Origin: Desulfosporosinus fructosivorans
GTDB lineage: Bacteria > Bacillota > Desulfitobacteriia > Desulfitobacteriales > Desulfitobacteriaceae
Length of the DNA stretch: 64,000 nt
Reading direction: 5' to 3'
Assembly (NCBI RefSeq): GCF_004766045.1
Contig: NZ_SPQQ01000005.1
Span: 124,001 to 188,000 of the forward strand
Shown: piece by piece, positions 36,363 to 45,545 of the stretch
How positions within the stretch are numbered: the stretch's first letter is position 1
Layout: the number at the start of each line of letters is the position of its first letter
Notes under the pieces: model-generated
The model's database searches: none
The model's input: only the letters and a program-made list of their open reading frames with translations
Told to the model about the DNA's origin: nothing
Position numbers and translations under genes: made by a program

Positions 36363-37061
36363 ATGAAAAAACTCATTAGCTTAGTGATTCTAGGTACACT
36401 TCTTATACTTGCACCAGCCCAAACAGTTCAGGCTGCTATCGGAGATACTTTGTTAAAGGTAGGAACAACCGGTTCAGAGGTTGTTCAAGTTCAAACCAAA
36501 CTTAACTATTTAGGATATAACGCTGGTAAAGTCGATGGCATCTTTGGATCAAATACTCAAGGAGCTGTAAAAGCGTTCCAATCTGCTCAATCCTTAAGCT
36601 CAGACGGCGTCGTTGGTCCAATTACGGGTAATCGGCTTAACACTCTATATGCTACCAAAGTTAGTCAAAAAAGTAATACCCAATCCCGCCAAGAGAAAGC
36701 AAATTCTATTATCTCAACTGGTAAAAAGTATATCGGTATACCCTATTTATGGGGTGGGACATTTCCTGGGACAGGTTTTGACTGTTCGGGTTATGTTCAA
36801 TATGTCTTTGCCCAAAATGGAATTTCTTTACCAAGGGTTTCCCGTGATCAATACAAAGTTGGAACGTCCGTAGACTTCAATAACCTCCAGCCGGGAGACC
36901 TAGTCTTCTTTTCCTTTGCTAAAAATGGGATTATCGATCACGATGGTATTTATGTAGGAAACGGTCAGTTCATCAACTCGTCCAGCTCCAAAGGTGTTAC
37001 CATTTATGATCTTGGCCCCTATTGGAAATCTGTTTATGTTGGTGCAAAACGTGTACTCTAA
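36363..37061 (+). CDS. Secreted NlpC/P60 endopeptidase with peptidoglycan-binding domain
   Basis: 232 aa from ATG 36363 (AAAGGAGATGCC upstream); the frame from 36318 is rejected. Signal peptide ending APAQTVQAA; PG_binding_1 domain about residues 35-95 (VVQVQTKLNYLGYNAGKVDG). NlpC/P60 domain from about 115 with catalytic Cys in FDCSGYVQYVF, His in IDHDGIYVG. It cuts peptidoglycan stem peptides. Its promoter carries the TTCAT array shared with the Met-rich genes, linking it to an envelope response. Confidence 0.9.
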   Translation: MKKLISLVILGTLLILAPAQTVQAAIGDTLLKVGTTGSEVVQVQTKLNYLGYNAGKVDGIFGSNTQGAVKAFQSAQSLSSDGVVGPITGNRLNTLYATKVSQKSNTQSRQEKANSIISTGKKYIGIPYLWGGTFPGTGFDCSGYVQYVFAQNGISLPRVSRDQYKVGTSVDFNNLQPGDLVFFSFAKNGIIDHDGIYVGNGQFINSSSSKGVTIYDLGPYWKSVYVGAKRVL

Positions 37062-37119
37062 TCCGTTCCCAGCAAATTTAACTTATTTTTAATACTTGGG
37101 GAGATCCTAAACTATAAGA

Positions 37120-37147
37120 GCTCAGACCTTAAAAGATCGGTCTGAGC
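37120..37147 (+). terminator. Terminator of the NlpC/P60 gene
   Basis: GCTCAGACC / GGTCTGAGC hairpin followed by CTTTCTTT. Confidence 0.8.
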
Positions 37148-37189
37148 CTTTCTTTATAATTATAATCTGCCTGCCAGGGACCACTTTAG

Positions 37190-37440
37190 TTGTGATGGCA
37201 CCGATTTGGATGCCTAATAACGATCCAGGTAGCAAAAATGGAAACTAAGCCGAAGAATAACCATACTCCAATCGTAGTGATTAACCCGCCGTCGCCACCA
37301 CTACTTTTGGTAGTTCTAAAATAATCGCTAAGAGAAAGATAATTTGGAAAATATCAGTACCTACAGCCGTTGCAGTTTGTCTTAGGCTAGTCCAAAGCTG
37401 TTTAAAGTTATGGACACTAAGCTTTGGTATTAAGTAGATT
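37190..37440 (-). pseudogene. Decayed membrane-protein remnants
   Basis: One minus frame reads LRQTATAVGTDIFQIIFLLA, resembling the AVGTDLFQI motif of TSUP (TauE/SafE) exporters. Another frame nearby reads GGLITTIGVWLFFGLVSIFA. Neither forms a full gene, and I see no start with an RBS. Confidence 0.3.
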
Positions 37441-37588
37441 GTTTATGTTTTACGCAAAGATAACTGGGTCAATTTCGTAACAGTGAATTTTCGAAATCCC
37501 TTCATACCTTGTGGCCAATCAGCTAAAACGTGCCAAAGGACAGTTTCTCCTTTATGCGTCACTGCCCTTTAGTTGCTTCAATTTCCTT

Positions 37589-38527
37589 TTACTTTGCATC
37601 AATAGTTTTAATAATGGGTCCCTGCCAGTTTTCAAGCCAAACCTGGCCTGTGTATCCATTAATATTAAGTTCTGCGTAATCCTTGCCGTCTTTTTGAACC
37701 ATGAACTCATAATACCCAGGCGCTAGTTCCGGTTTTCCGATTGAATATCCTTGACCCATTTTAGTTACAAACTCTTGAGCGGTATTCGCAGCCTGTTCTT
37801 CACTAACCGTAACCGCCCCAGTGTTTCCCCAATTCATAGGTCCGTACTTGGTGTTCCACATAATATTCGGACCCATTTCAGTTATGATCTGTCCGCCCTT
37901 CTTGTAAACCACCACTTCATAGGCTTTAGCACCTGTCGCTCCCTCTTTGAGCTCTACTTCAAATCCATTTGCAAATTCATGAAGCTCGCCCACGACAACA
38001 CCCTGGTTAGTTTTTTGAGTATAAGCCTTCGTAATGGCTACTACTTGATCCGATGTGGTGACTTCACCGTTTGTAAGATCAATACCTAAGCTTTTTGCAT
38101 CATAGCCACCGCCCATCATGCCATAGCCTCCACCGATTCCAGCAGCACCCTGGCCACCCATCATACCGTAACCTCCACCGGTTCCAGCAGCACCCTGGCC
38201 ACCCATCATACCGTAACCTCCACCGATCCCATCAGCACCTTGACCACCCATCATACCGTAGCCTGCTCTGTAGCCATTGGACTCCGGAGTAGTAACTGTA
38301 TTCGATTCATTGGTCGGAGAAGACGGTGTTTTAGAATTTACTTCGTTGCTTCCCAAGGTATCATCGACAGTTCCTTGATTTTGAGTTGTAGCAACAGTTG
38401 CTACACCCAGTGTTTGTCCGACGGATTGGGCTACCACTGACCCAGAGTTTAGGGCGAAAGCCGTACCCGAAAGCGCCATCACGCCTGCAATTGAGAGTCC
38501 AACAATCCATTTTTTCTTATTCATCAT
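37589..38527 (-). CDS. Exported PepSY-domain protein with Gly-Met repeats
   Basis: 312 aa. Signal peptide to about residue 26, a Ser/Thr-rich linker, then near-identical 16-aa units GGYGMMGGQGAAG(I/T)G repeated about 3.5 times. The DNA repeat unit is 48 bp (for example at 38136 and 38184). The C-terminal half has PepSY-like segments (AYEVVVYKKGGQIITEMGPN; YYEFMVQKDGKDYAELNING). Repeats with MM may bind Cu(I); this is inference. A TTCAT array stands 87-113 nt upstream of the start, the same distance as for the 31-kb Met-rich gene. RBS AAGGAGG. Confidence 0.8.
   Translation of the reverse strand: MMNKKKWIVGLSIAGVMALSGTAFALNSGSVVAQSVGQTLGVATVATTQNQGTVDDTLGSNEVNSKTPSSPTNESNTVTTPESNGYRAGYGMMGGQGADGIGGGYGMMGGQGAAGTGGGYGMMGGQGAAGIGGGYGMMGGGYDAKSLGIDLTNGEVTTSDQVVAITKAYTQKTNQGVVVGELHEFANGFEVELKEGATGAKAYEVVVYKKGGQIITEMGPNIMWNTKYGPMNWGNTGAVTVSEEQAANTAQEFVTKMGQGYSIGKPELAPGYYEFMVQKDGKDYAELNINGYTGQVWLENWQGPIIKTIDAK
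38105..38262 (-). repeat. 48-bp in-frame tandem repeats in the PepSY gene
   Basis: About three and a half units encoding a 16-residue Gly/Met block; adjacent copies differ at few positions, implying recent expansion. Confidence 0.85.
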
Positions 38528-38613
38528 TTTTCCTCCTTAATTTTACCCAAGAATATTTTCACAACAACTCTGACTTCATGTCTCAAAGTATATCGAATCA
38601 ATTCGAATATGCT

Positions 38614-38640
38614 GTGAATGAGTTATGAATTTGTTATGAA
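38614..38640 (-). promoter_or_regulatory. TTCAT-N6 operator of the PepSY gene
   Basis: Plus strand GTGAA (38614), ATGAA (38625), ATGAA (38636), 11 bp apart; degenerate TCGAA at 38603 continues the phase. Confidence 0.7.
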
Positions 38641-38787
38641 TTTTACGCTCGGGTTCAATAAAAGCATGAAAAGGCATGGAGGAAGTCATGACGAAGGGAC
38701 CCTGATTGATATTCAGAATCCCTCTGTCCATTCACGCATTAACAGTTTCGGTTATTCTTAATTAAAGAAACGATGTGGCTTAGTTCA

Positions 38788-38994
38788 TTAGGTAGGAGAG
38801 AATGAGGCTTGGTTACAAAACATCCTCAGCATACATGTCATTACAACACGATCACCCTCTACCAAGATTAACGCCTGATCCACTTGATTCTGGGCAAGAT
38901 ATCTTTGAGCGTCGGAAAAGATCTTTCGTGCATCAATGATATTTTTGTATTTTCCTACAATGCCGTTTGACTTCTTCCCCTTCAAGATGAGCAT
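38788..38994 (-). CDS. Small hypothetical protein
   Basis: 68 aa, AAAGGA upstream of ATG 38994. Basic N-terminus, a helical centre (IIDARKIFSDAQRYLAQNQV) and CMLRMFCNQA near the end. No family recognised. Precedes the small membrane-protein and lgt region, all on the minus strand. A hairpin at about 38695-38722 downstream may terminate it. Confidence 0.5.
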   Translation of the reverse strand: MLILKGKKSNGIVGKYKNIIDARKIFSDAQRYLAQNQVDQALILVEGDRVVMTCMLRMFCNQASFSPT

Positions 38995-39027
38995 CGATCA
39001 TCGTCCTTTCGCAGGCTACCTTTCGAA

Positions 39028-39198
39028 TTACTTCTTTTGTTCAAAGGATATGGGATCTTTAGTCCCCCGCTGATCCTGTTGATCCTTTTTACCCTGTTGA
39101 TGTCCTCCGCAGCACCCACCCGCACCTCGTCGATGCATAACGAACATCAGTCCGAAGATAATAAAATACCATCCATATTGGTTTAAGAACTCTAACAT
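39028..39198 (-). CDS. 56-aa membrane protein with CCGGH motif
   Basis: Translated by hand: MLEFLNQYGWYFIIFGLMFV is one transmembrane helix, followed by MHRRGAGGCCGGHQQGKKDQ and a charged tail. GGAGGA precedes the ATG. Similar one-helix proteins with CCGGH tails occur near copper/heavy-metal ATPases; metal binding by CC-GGH is likely but unproven. Confidence 0.65.
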   Translation of the reverse strand: MLEFLNQYGWYFIIFGLMFVMHRRGAGGCCGGHQQGKKDQQDQRGTKDPISFEQKK

Positions 39199-39237
39199 AA
39201 CGATTCATCCTCCTTCAATTTCATATAATCATCGTAT

Positions 39238-40017
39238 TTAATTTTTCGCAGTCATTCTTGGCAAAGTCAGAACAGCTGCAGAAATAAGGGCTATAACAAT
39301 CATCCCCATACTACTCCACTGTGCTGAAGTCCAGTTGAATAGATAACGTGCGCCATCCCCTCGTAAAAATTCTAATCCGAACCGTCCCAGTGAATAGAGC
39401 ACAATATAGCTGACAAAGAGGATACCCTTCGGCAGTTTGAGCCAACGCGGAAGGATTAAGATCAGAGCAAAAACAATCATGTCCCATTGCCCTTCCCATA
39501 CCTCTGCTGGCCATAAAGGTTGGCTGCCATATGCATCATAAGCCGGAGTGCCCGGGGGATAAACTAGGCCAAACCCTTGGTTCGTCGGGCTACCGAAAGC
39601 ATCCCCATTAAGAAAGCAAGCAATTCTTCCCAGCCCTTGCCCCAAGATAATCCCAGGGGCGGCAATATCAGCCATTTTCCAAAAATCAAGCTTATACTTA
39701 CGAGTATAGATCCATCCCACAATGAAAGCCCCAACCAAGCCTCCTTGAATAGCCATGCCTCCGTGCCATATCATGAAGCTTTCGACGAGATGGAGGGAAT
39801 AGTACTCCCACTCGTAGAAAAGGACTTGCCAAAGACGGGCTCCAATAATAGCTCCGATTACTGCATAGAGAAGCAAGTCGATAAGATGCTGACGGTATTC
39901 CTTTTCAGAAGAGGCTAAATAATAGGCTACCCCCAAACCGATTAATAGTGAAATGGCAACCACTACTCCATAAGATCCAAGAGAAAATCCCCCAACAGTG
40001 AATAAAGTTTGTAGCAA
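39238..40017 (-). CDS. lgt: Prolipoprotein diacylglyceryl transferase
   Basis: 259 aa from TTG 40017 (AGGAGG 8 nt upstream). Seven hydrophobic segments. MIWHGGMAIQGGLVGAFIVG and GQGLGRIACFLNGDAFG contain the Lgt signature Arg and H-G-G motif. It attaches diacylglycerol to the lipobox Cys of preprolipoproteins. In this copper region it may be a second copy dedicated to metal-region lipoproteins; I cannot see the rest of the genome. Confidence 0.92.
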   Translation of the reverse strand: MLQTLFTVGGFSLGSYGVVVAISLLIGLGVAYYLASSEKEYRQHLIDLLLYAVIGAIIGARLWQVLFYEWEYYSLHLVESFMIWHGGMAIQGGLVGAFIVGWIYTRKYKLDFWKMADIAAPGIILGQGLGRIACFLNGDAFGSPTNQGFGLVYPPGTPAYDAYGSQPLWPAEVWEGQWDMIVFALILILPRWLKLPKGILFVSYIVLYSLGRFGLEFLRGDGARYLFNWTSAQWSSMGMIVIALISAAVLTLPRMTAKN

Positions 40018-40174
40018 ATCTTGTTCCTCCTCTAAAAACAGTTTTTTACCTTCAGGTAAGCTTAACTAACATTACCCTATCAATGGATAATTCCAATGGC
40101 TCGTTTTATCTCGTTTTTATTACCTAAAAGGTTAAATCTCATAAATAACCCCATCACTTGAGCAGCCACACTCT

Positions 40175-40393
40175 TTATCCCATGACCTTCTTTTTCAACA
40201 CCGGAATGACAATCGGCATAAAGACAATCATACTCAGGATGAAAACCCAAACCACGCCGCCAATTCGGGCCACAGCGGTATAGGTAGTTCCATTCACCCA
40301 AGTGATGACCAGAAATATAAGGGTTATCGCCAGCGAAAGTGCCGTATAAACCACGAAAGACTGCCTGGCCGCTTTTGCTTCTAACTCGTTCAT
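40175..40393 (-). CDS. Small two-helix membrane protein
   Basis: 72 aa, two transmembrane segments (VVYTALSLAITLIFLVITWV; GGVVWVFILSMIVFMPIVIP), basic end KKKVMG. Strong RBS AAGGAGG. It follows copA by 15 bp and precedes lgt, so it is likely co-transcribed. No family assigned. Confidence 0.65.
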   Translation of the reverse strand: MNELEAKAARQSFVVYTALSLAITLIFLVITWVNGTTYTAVARIGGVVWVFILSMIVFMPIVIPVLKKKVMG

Positions 40394-40408
40394 AGTAAAA
40401 CCTCCTCC

Positions 40409-42988
40409 TTAGCGTGCTGTTTGTGGTTGGGGTACCGAAAGCGCACTGGTTTTTAACTGGGCCTTCCGGAACGAGGGTTGGTAGCGTTTTAAGAATAGTG
40501 TGTTCATCGTTACCGATATCGAACTCATGGCCATAAAGAAGGAGGCTAGTTCCGGGCTAACTAAAAACCCTGTGAATGGATACAGGATACCGGCAGCCAA
40601 GGGAATCCCTGTGATATTGTAAACGAAAGCCCATACCAGATTCTGTTTGATCTTGCGCATGGTAGCCCGCCCGATTTCAATGGCTCCTACCACATCGCGG
40701 ATATCGCTCTTGATCAGGATTATGTCGCCTGTTTCTTTGGCGACGTCTGTACCGGAACCGATTGCGATTCCCACGTCAGCCTGAGCTAAAGCTGGGGCAT
40801 CGTTGATCCCATCCCCAACCATGGCTACTTTCAGACCTTTCTCCTGAAGCTTGATTACTTCGGCAGCCTTATCCTGGGGCAGCACTTCGGCAAGCACTGT
40901 CGTGATTCCCACTTGCCGGGCGATGGCTTCTGCCGTCCGACGGTTATCCCCGGTTATCATCGCGACTTGCACACCCATTTGCTGCAAGCGTTCCACGGCT
41001 TCTTTAGCATTTTCCTTCAGGATGTCCGCCACTGCGATGATCCCAGCAGCCTTACCGTCAACAGCGATCAGCATAGCAGTCTTGCCTTCTCCCTCAAACT
41101 GCTCCATTTTTTCATTCAAGTTTCCGATATCAATCTTCTGCAGCTTCATCAAACGACGGTTTCCCATCAGGATTGTCTGTCCTTGATAAGTTGCTCGCAC
41201 ACCATGTCCCGGTATCGCTTCAAAATCATCTGTATCTCCAACAGACAATCCTTTCTCCTTGGCCCCGCGTACGATCGCTTCACCTAGAGGGTGCTCAGAT
41301 GGTTTTTCCGTGATCGCTGCCAGCCTTAACACATCATCCTGGGCAAAGCCCTCTGTCGTATAGACGTCAGTCACAGCAGGTTCCCCTTTGGTCAGAGTCC
41401 CGGTCTTATCGAAAATAACCGCATTAAGCTTGCTGCTGGATTCTACTGCATCGGCTCCTTTGAATAAAATACCGTTCTCCGCCCCCTTACCCGTACCGGC
41501 CATTATTGCGCTGGGGGTAGCCAAACCGAGAGCGCAGGGACAAGAAATGATTAAGGTCGTCACTGACAAGAGAAGGGCGAAACCAAAGACACCGACTTCC
41601 GCTAAGCTATACGGCGAGAAAACAAACTGGCTTGTCGGTAAGAAGTAAGCATCGTAACCAATAAAGAACCAGAAGAAGAAGACTATCAACGCGAGGACAT
41701 GTACCCCGGCGATGAAATGACCGGCCACAAAATCCGCTAATTTTTGGATGGGGGCCTTGGTAGCTTGGGCGTCTTCCACCATTTTGATGATTTGGGCCAG
41801 AGCGGTTTCGCCACCAACTCTGGTTGCCTTGAATTTAAAAGAACCCGTCTTATTAATGGTAGCACCAGTGACCTGTGAGCCTGCGCGCTTTTCCACCGGC
41901 ATGCTTTCCCCGGTGATCATCGCTTCATCAACCACTGAATAACCGTCTGTAACTTCGCCGTCGACAGGGATGCTTTCCCCGGGCCGCACAAACACAATAT
42001 CCCCGATCTCCACCTCATCGACGGCAATCTCTACTTCTTCACCGTTGCGGATCACCCGCGCTGTTTTGGCCTGCAAGCTCATCAGATTGCGGATCGCCTC
42101 CGAAGTTTTACCCCGGGTGAGGGCTTCCAAATAGCGCCCTAGAACGATGAACGCAGTCAGCAAAGCAGCTGACTCGAAAAAAGCCGCTCCCCGCCCGCCA
42201 AAACCAGCATCGGGCCAAAAGGTATTGATGGTGGCAATTAGATAAGAGGCCCCGATCCCAGTCGCGTAGAGTAAGTTCATATCGGTGGCGCCACGTTTTA
42301 GTCCGTTCCAACTGTGTTTAAAAAACTGCCAACCAGGAATAAAGGCGATCGGTGTGGTCATGGCCCAAAGAACATAAACATTGCCCAGAAACTCTGGCAC
42401 AAAATAAGGGAAAATCCACATATCCCGGAACATGCCAATCATCACCAAACTGGCTAAGGGCCAGGCAATCCACATGTTACGAGTTTGGAACCGGAGTTCC
42501 TTTTGCCGCGCCTCTTTCTCCCGATCTATCGCTTCCTGGCCTGTTACCTTCTCACTAGCTTCATAACCCATAGCTTGGATTTCCTTTTTGATCCGGGTTT
42601 TATCCACGGCTCCGGGGTAAAACTTTACCTTGGCCGACTCCGCCGGTAAATTAACGACAACAGAGGTGACTCCCGGCATTCCCTTGATAGCCTTTTCAAC
42701 TTTAGCGACACAAGCCGCACAACTCATACCGCGCACCGTGAGCAAGACTTCCTCCTCCGGCACCTCGTACCCGATGTCTTGAATCATCTTCACCATCTGG
42801 GGGACTCCGATTTGATCACTCTCATAAGTCACAGCCGCCTTACCCGAAAGCAAATTCACATGCACTTCTTGCACACCGGTCATGGTTTTTAGAGTTTTTT
42901 CCACTTTAGCCACACACGCGACACAAGTCATACCCTGTACCGGCAAACTTACCTGTGCCAATTGTTCGCTTCTTGTTGTTTCTCTCAT
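40409..42988 (-). CDS. copA: Copper-exporting P1B-type ATPase CopA
   Basis: 859 aa from ATG 42988 (GGAGGG upstream). Two heavy-metal-associated domains ([26 protein letters not shown]), eight membrane segments, TGES, the metal-channel motif [12 protein letters not shown], phosphorylation site DKTGTLT, HP motif SEHPLGEA, and [10 protein letters not shown]. The CPC motif marks Cu(I)/Ag(I) export. Directly downstream of csoR, which should repress it until copper binds. Confidence 0.96.
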   Translation of the reverse strand: MRETTRSEQLAQVSLPVQGMTCVACVAKVEKTLKTMTGVQEVHVNLLSGKAAVTYESDQIGVPQMVKMIQDIGYEVPEEEVLLTVRGMSCAACVAKVEKAIKGMPGVTSVVVNLPAESAKVKFYPGAVDKTRIKKEIQAMGYEASEKVTGQEAIDREKEARQKELRFQTRNMWIAWPLASLVMIGMFRDMWIFPYFVPEFLGNVYVLWAMTTPIAFIPGWQFFKHSWNGLKRGATDMNLLYATGIGASYLIATINTFWPDAGFGGRGAAFFESAALLTAFIVLGRYLEALTRGKTSEAIRNLMSLQAKTARVIRNGEEVEIAVDEVEIGDIVFVRPGESIPVDGEVTDGYSVVDEAMITGESMPVEKRAGSQVTGATINKTGSFKFKATRVGGETALAQIIKMVEDAQATKAPIQKLADFVAGHFIAGVHVLALIVFFFWFFIGYDAYFLPTSQFVFSPYSLAEVGVFGFALLLSVTTLIISCPCALGLATPSAIMAGTGKGAENGILFKGADAVESSSKLNAVIFDKTGTLTKGEPAVTDVYTTEGFAQDDVLRLAAITEKPSEHPLGEAIVRGAKEKGLSVGDTDDFEAIPGHGVRATYQGQTILMGNRRLMKLQKIDIGNLNEKMEQFEGEGKTAMLIAVDGKAAGIIAVADILKENAKEAVERLQQMGVQVAMITGDNRRTAEAIARQVGITTVLAEVLPQDKAAEVIKLQEKGLKVAMVGDGINDAPALAQADVGIAIGSGTDVAKETGDIILIKSDIRDVVGAIEIGRATMRKIKQNLVWAFVYNITGIPLAAGILYPFTGFLVSPELASFFMAMSSISVTMNTLFLKRYQPSFRKAQLKTSALSVPQPQTAR

Positions 42989-43052
42989 AACGTTTCCCTC
43001 CAACTAGCATTCTGTTTCAGATTCCCTTTTGCTGTCTATTATTGACCGATGA

Positions 43053-43388
43053 TTATCTCATCATGCGAAACACCGTTTTTAGTACTTCGTCTACTACCTC
43101 AGTGTCACCAGTTTCTAACCGTTCCCTCACGCACGATTTCATGTGTTTTTCCAAAAGCAACTTCGATACCCCGTCGAGTGCAGCCTGGGCTGAGGATATC
43201 TGATTTAAAACGTCATCACAATAATCTCGTCGCTCAATCATTCCTTTAATGCCCCGGATTTGACCCTCGATCCGGTTCATCCGGACGATGAGTTGCTGGA
43301 TCGTCTTTTCGTCATGATGACTCCTGATATGACCGTTTTTTTCCGTCTTATCTTGGCAACAAGAAATCTCTTTAACCAGTCCGTTCAT
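43053..43388 (-). CDS. csoR: Copper-sensing repressor CsoR
   Basis: 111 aa, DUF156 fold. Cu(I) ligands Cys in RRDYCDDVLNQ, His and Cys in LEKHMKSCV (C-H-C set) are all present, with RMNRIEGQIRGIKGMI typical of CsoR. An N-terminal His/Cys-rich extension (ISCCQDK, HIRSHHDEK) is longer than usual. It lies 64 bp upstream of copA. Confidence 0.94.
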   Translation of the reverse strand: MNGLVKEISCCQDKTEKNGHIRSHHDEKTIQQLIVRMNRIEGQIRGIKGMIERRDYCDDVLNQISSAQAALDGVSKLLLEKHMKSCVRERLETGDTEVVDEVLKTVFRMMR

Positions 43389-43414
43389 TGACTCACCACC
43401 ATTTCATAAAATAG

Positions 43415-43433
43415 TATAGGGGGCTACCCTATA
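43415..43433 (-). promoter_or_regulatory. CsoR operator
   Basis: TATAGGG (43415-43421) and CCCTATA (43427-43433) with a 5-nt spacer, a GC-centred, AT-flanked palindrome typical of CsoR sites, 27 bp before the csoR start. Confidence 0.75.
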
Positions 43434-43519
43434 TTTTTGAGTTTAAAAAAAGCAACCACAATGGGTATACTCCTAAAATTGATCCTGTACTTAGTGTGAC
43501 TCAATGATACGATAAACTT

Positions 43520-43546
43520 ATGAATAACTTGTGAATTTCTTATTAG
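43520..43546 (-). promoter_or_regulatory. TTCAT-N6 sites upstream of csoR
   Basis: ATGAA (43520), GTGAA (43531), ATTAG (43542) at 11-bp spacing on the plus strand. The third is degenerate. Confidence 0.55.
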
Positions 43547-43564
43547 AAAAGTTGTAATTCTATT

Positions 43565-43601
43565 AAAGGGCTGTAACTCCCAGCGGAGACACGACCCTTT
43601 T
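43565..43601 (-). terminator. Weak terminator-like hairpin
   Basis: AAAGGG ... CCCTTTTT with an imperfect middle stem, downstream of the 43649-44041 gene. Confidence 0.45.
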
Positions 43602-43648
43602 TCCAATTACCCAGTATTATTGACAAACTTATAATCTTTCAAAACACA

Positions 43649-44041
43649 TTAATGCCCGTGAATATCTTTCTCTTGCTCTAGTTGTTGCTGAGACGGTGGA
43701 AAAACGTCAGAGATCGCTTGTGGCAAGGCTGTCATCACCATGACAATCGAGATAATGGAAGATATAAGATAGACCCATGCAGCAGGACGGTCATAACTCC
43801 ATTTACGTTTAGCAACCCGAATAAACCATGCTGAAAATACTAGGGAAACTAATAAAAATATAATCTTTACTGGCGGAGATAGCGATAATAGACTTGAGCT
43901 TAGAGTAGTTAGACCCAATGCGATTAAAAGAGTATGAACCCAGTGGTGGGAAGAAGCAACAATTGCAAAAAGAACTGAACCTATGGCTTTAATGATACCT
44001 TTATCCTTTTTTCTGTCCTGGACCGCTTCGCACTCATTCAT
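43649..44041 (-). CDS. Four-helix membrane protein of unknown function
   Basis: 130 aa with about four hydrophobic segments (VLFAIVASSHHWVHTLLIAL; IIFLLVSLVFSAWFIRVAKR). N-terminus has Cys (NECEAVQ) and the C-terminus ends EQEKDIHGH. SHHWVHT gives three His near the membrane. Copper-region neighbours and a four-repeat TTCAT array upstream suggest the same regulon. RBS GGAGG. Confidence 0.65.
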   Translation of the reverse strand: MNECEAVQDRKKDKGIIKAIGSVLFAIVASSHHWVHTLLIALGLTTLSSSLLSLSPPVKIIFLLVSLVFSAWFIRVAKRKWSYDRPAAWVYLISSIISIVMVMTALPQAISDVFPPSQQQLEQEKDIHGH

Positions 44042-44160
44042 ATGTGTTCCTCCTTAGTATGTTAAGATTTGTTAGCTTGGAGACGGTACACAGAGTTAAT
44101 ATTTTTCCCTTTGTAACTCTATGCATGAATCCTTCTAGGGTTTTATAGTAACTATTGAAT

Positions 44161-44198
44161 ATGACTAAGTCATGAATCACCTATGAAAAACTGATGAA
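44161..44198 (-). promoter_or_regulatory. TTCAT-N6 operator, four repeats
   Basis: Plus-strand ATGAC (44161), ATGAA (44172), ATGAA (44183), ATGAA (44194), exact 11-bp steps, 120-157 nt upstream of the membrane-protein gene. Confidence 0.7.
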
Positions 44199-44292
44199 TA
44201 AAGAAAATTTGCAGACATTCGTTAGTATGGATACGGAGGACACTGAAGTCGCATTATCTGCAGATATACCCCTAAAAAGTTTGGGTACTTAA

Positions 44293-44341
44293 ATGTAAGG
44301 AGAACAGACTGCCTTTATAGCTGCCTGTTCTCGTCTTACAT
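44293..44341 (-). terminator. Hairpin after the beta-propeller fragment
   Basis: ATGTAAG ... CTTACAT outer arms and GAGAACAG / CTGTTCTC inner arms. Confidence 0.65.
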
Positions 44342-44393
44342 GGGATACTTAAGATTTAGTTTATAGCTTATTTTGTGCAAAGAGGAAAATTTG

Positions 44394-44690
44394 TTATTTT
44401 GGTTGGGAAAAGCTTATTCCGTTGGGGGTTTTGCCGACTTTTACAGTTGTACTTACCTTGTTAGTGTTATTGTCAATTATACTAACGGTGTCCTCATACA
44501 TGTTAGTAACAAAAATATATTTATTGTCCTTACTTACTACAAGCCCGTGAGCGCCTTTGCCAGTCTCTATGGTAGCAACAACTTGGCGAGTAGCTAAATC
44601 AATTTTGCTAACAGAATTTGAGGGTTTCTCTTCAGTACCTTGGTTAGCTATAAAAATGTATTTATCGTTGATTGCAAATAAACCTGAGCT
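44394..44690 (-). pseudogene. YVTN beta-propeller protein, N-terminally truncated
   Basis: Reads FAINDKYIFIANQGTEEKPS, then GKGAHGLVVSKDNKYIFVTN and VSIIDNNTNKVSTTVKVGKT, two YVTN blades. Usual proteins have five to seven. The propeller match stops near 44690, where the opposite-strand oxidase fragment begins; the frame's N-terminal residues (MAVQHPRSWISH) are antisense to the oxidase. Confidence 0.65.
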
Positions 44691-44822
44691 GGTCCTATTC
44701 CTACAGCTGGCGAGTACGTCGATATTGCCTTTACCATGACTAATCCAGGAACGTGGATGCTGCACTGCCATATACTTGACCATGAGGATGGCGGTATGAT
44801 GACAAGTATAGTGGCAAGATAA
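44691..44822 (+). pseudogene. Multicopper oxidase C-terminal fragment
   Basis: Plus strand reads GPIPTAGEYVDIAFTMTNPG then TWMLHCHILDHEDGGMMTSI and VAR-stop. HCHxxxHxxxGM(M) is the type 1/3 copper site that ends multicopper oxidases. Everything upstream is lost at the junction with the beta-propeller fragment. Confidence 0.75.
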
Positions 44823-45005
44823 GTATATTTAGCACGATAAGTTTGCTAAGCTCGTAACAAAAATAGCGCAAAGGGTCAGCTTACATATAACGCTGGCCCT
44901 TATTCACGTTTAACTTTGAATAAAATTTATAGCTGAATTTGAGTTTTACTTCTTCTTGTCTCAATTGAAGGCAACATCTAAGCAACGCAAATCCAATTAC
45001 AGGTC

Positions 45006-45460
45006 TTAGTAATTCATCATATTACTTCCGGCCTTTGCTGTCCCACTTCCGTTCATCATCGAACTTCCTGAACTGTTAGCACCTATACCATTGGTCATCT
45101 GGTCATCATATTTCCTTCAGAATTATTCATAAATTCGTTCATTTTATCAAGGTTTTCTTGCCCCATTTGGGCTTTAATATTTGGATCTAAATTCATGAGA
45201 TCTTGCATCGCCTTAACATCCCCCCTGTTCATGGCGTCCTGCATCCCCTGAGAATTATGAAGGTTTTGCATTTCGTTCGAATTCATAAGCTCTTGGTGTT
45301 CCCCCGAGGAAAACGTTTGCTGCATAAAGCCTTGCATCTGACTAACCCACCCGTTCCCTTGTTGCTGGGTCGTTCCAGCAATTACTGGTAAAGCAATCAG
45401 CCCTACTGCCAATGTTGCGGTTCCGACGATTGCCGTGATTTTTTTACTGAATTTCCTCAT
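45006..45460 (-). pseudogene. Met-rich exported protein, paralogue with an 8-nt duplication
   Basis: Start ATG 45460 (MRKFSKKITAIVGTATL) behind GGGGG. Signal peptide, then HQELMNSNEMQNLHNSQGMQ closely matching the 31-kb gene. The current frame ends NMMTR at 45095. TGGTCATC is exactly doubled at 45092-45107; deleting one copy gives MMTNGIGANSSGSSMMNG to GSNMMNY and TAA at 45006, equivalent to the 31-kb tail. So 121 aa is made now instead of about 149. Confidence 0.75.
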
Positions 45461-45510
45461 TATATATTCCCCCAAATTCAATCTTTGATTTACGCTTTGC
45501 GGATCTTCCA

Positions 45511-45545
45511 TGAGATAAGTGTAACCCTTGGATACACTTATCTCA
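45511..45545 (-). promoter_or_regulatory. Perfect 13-bp inverted repeat before the Met-rich paralogue
   Basis: TGAGATAAGTGTA (45511-45523) and TACACTTATCTCA (45533-45545) with a 9-nt spacer; its outer edge touches the TTCAT array. The 31-kb paralogue lacks this palindrome. Confidence 0.65.
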
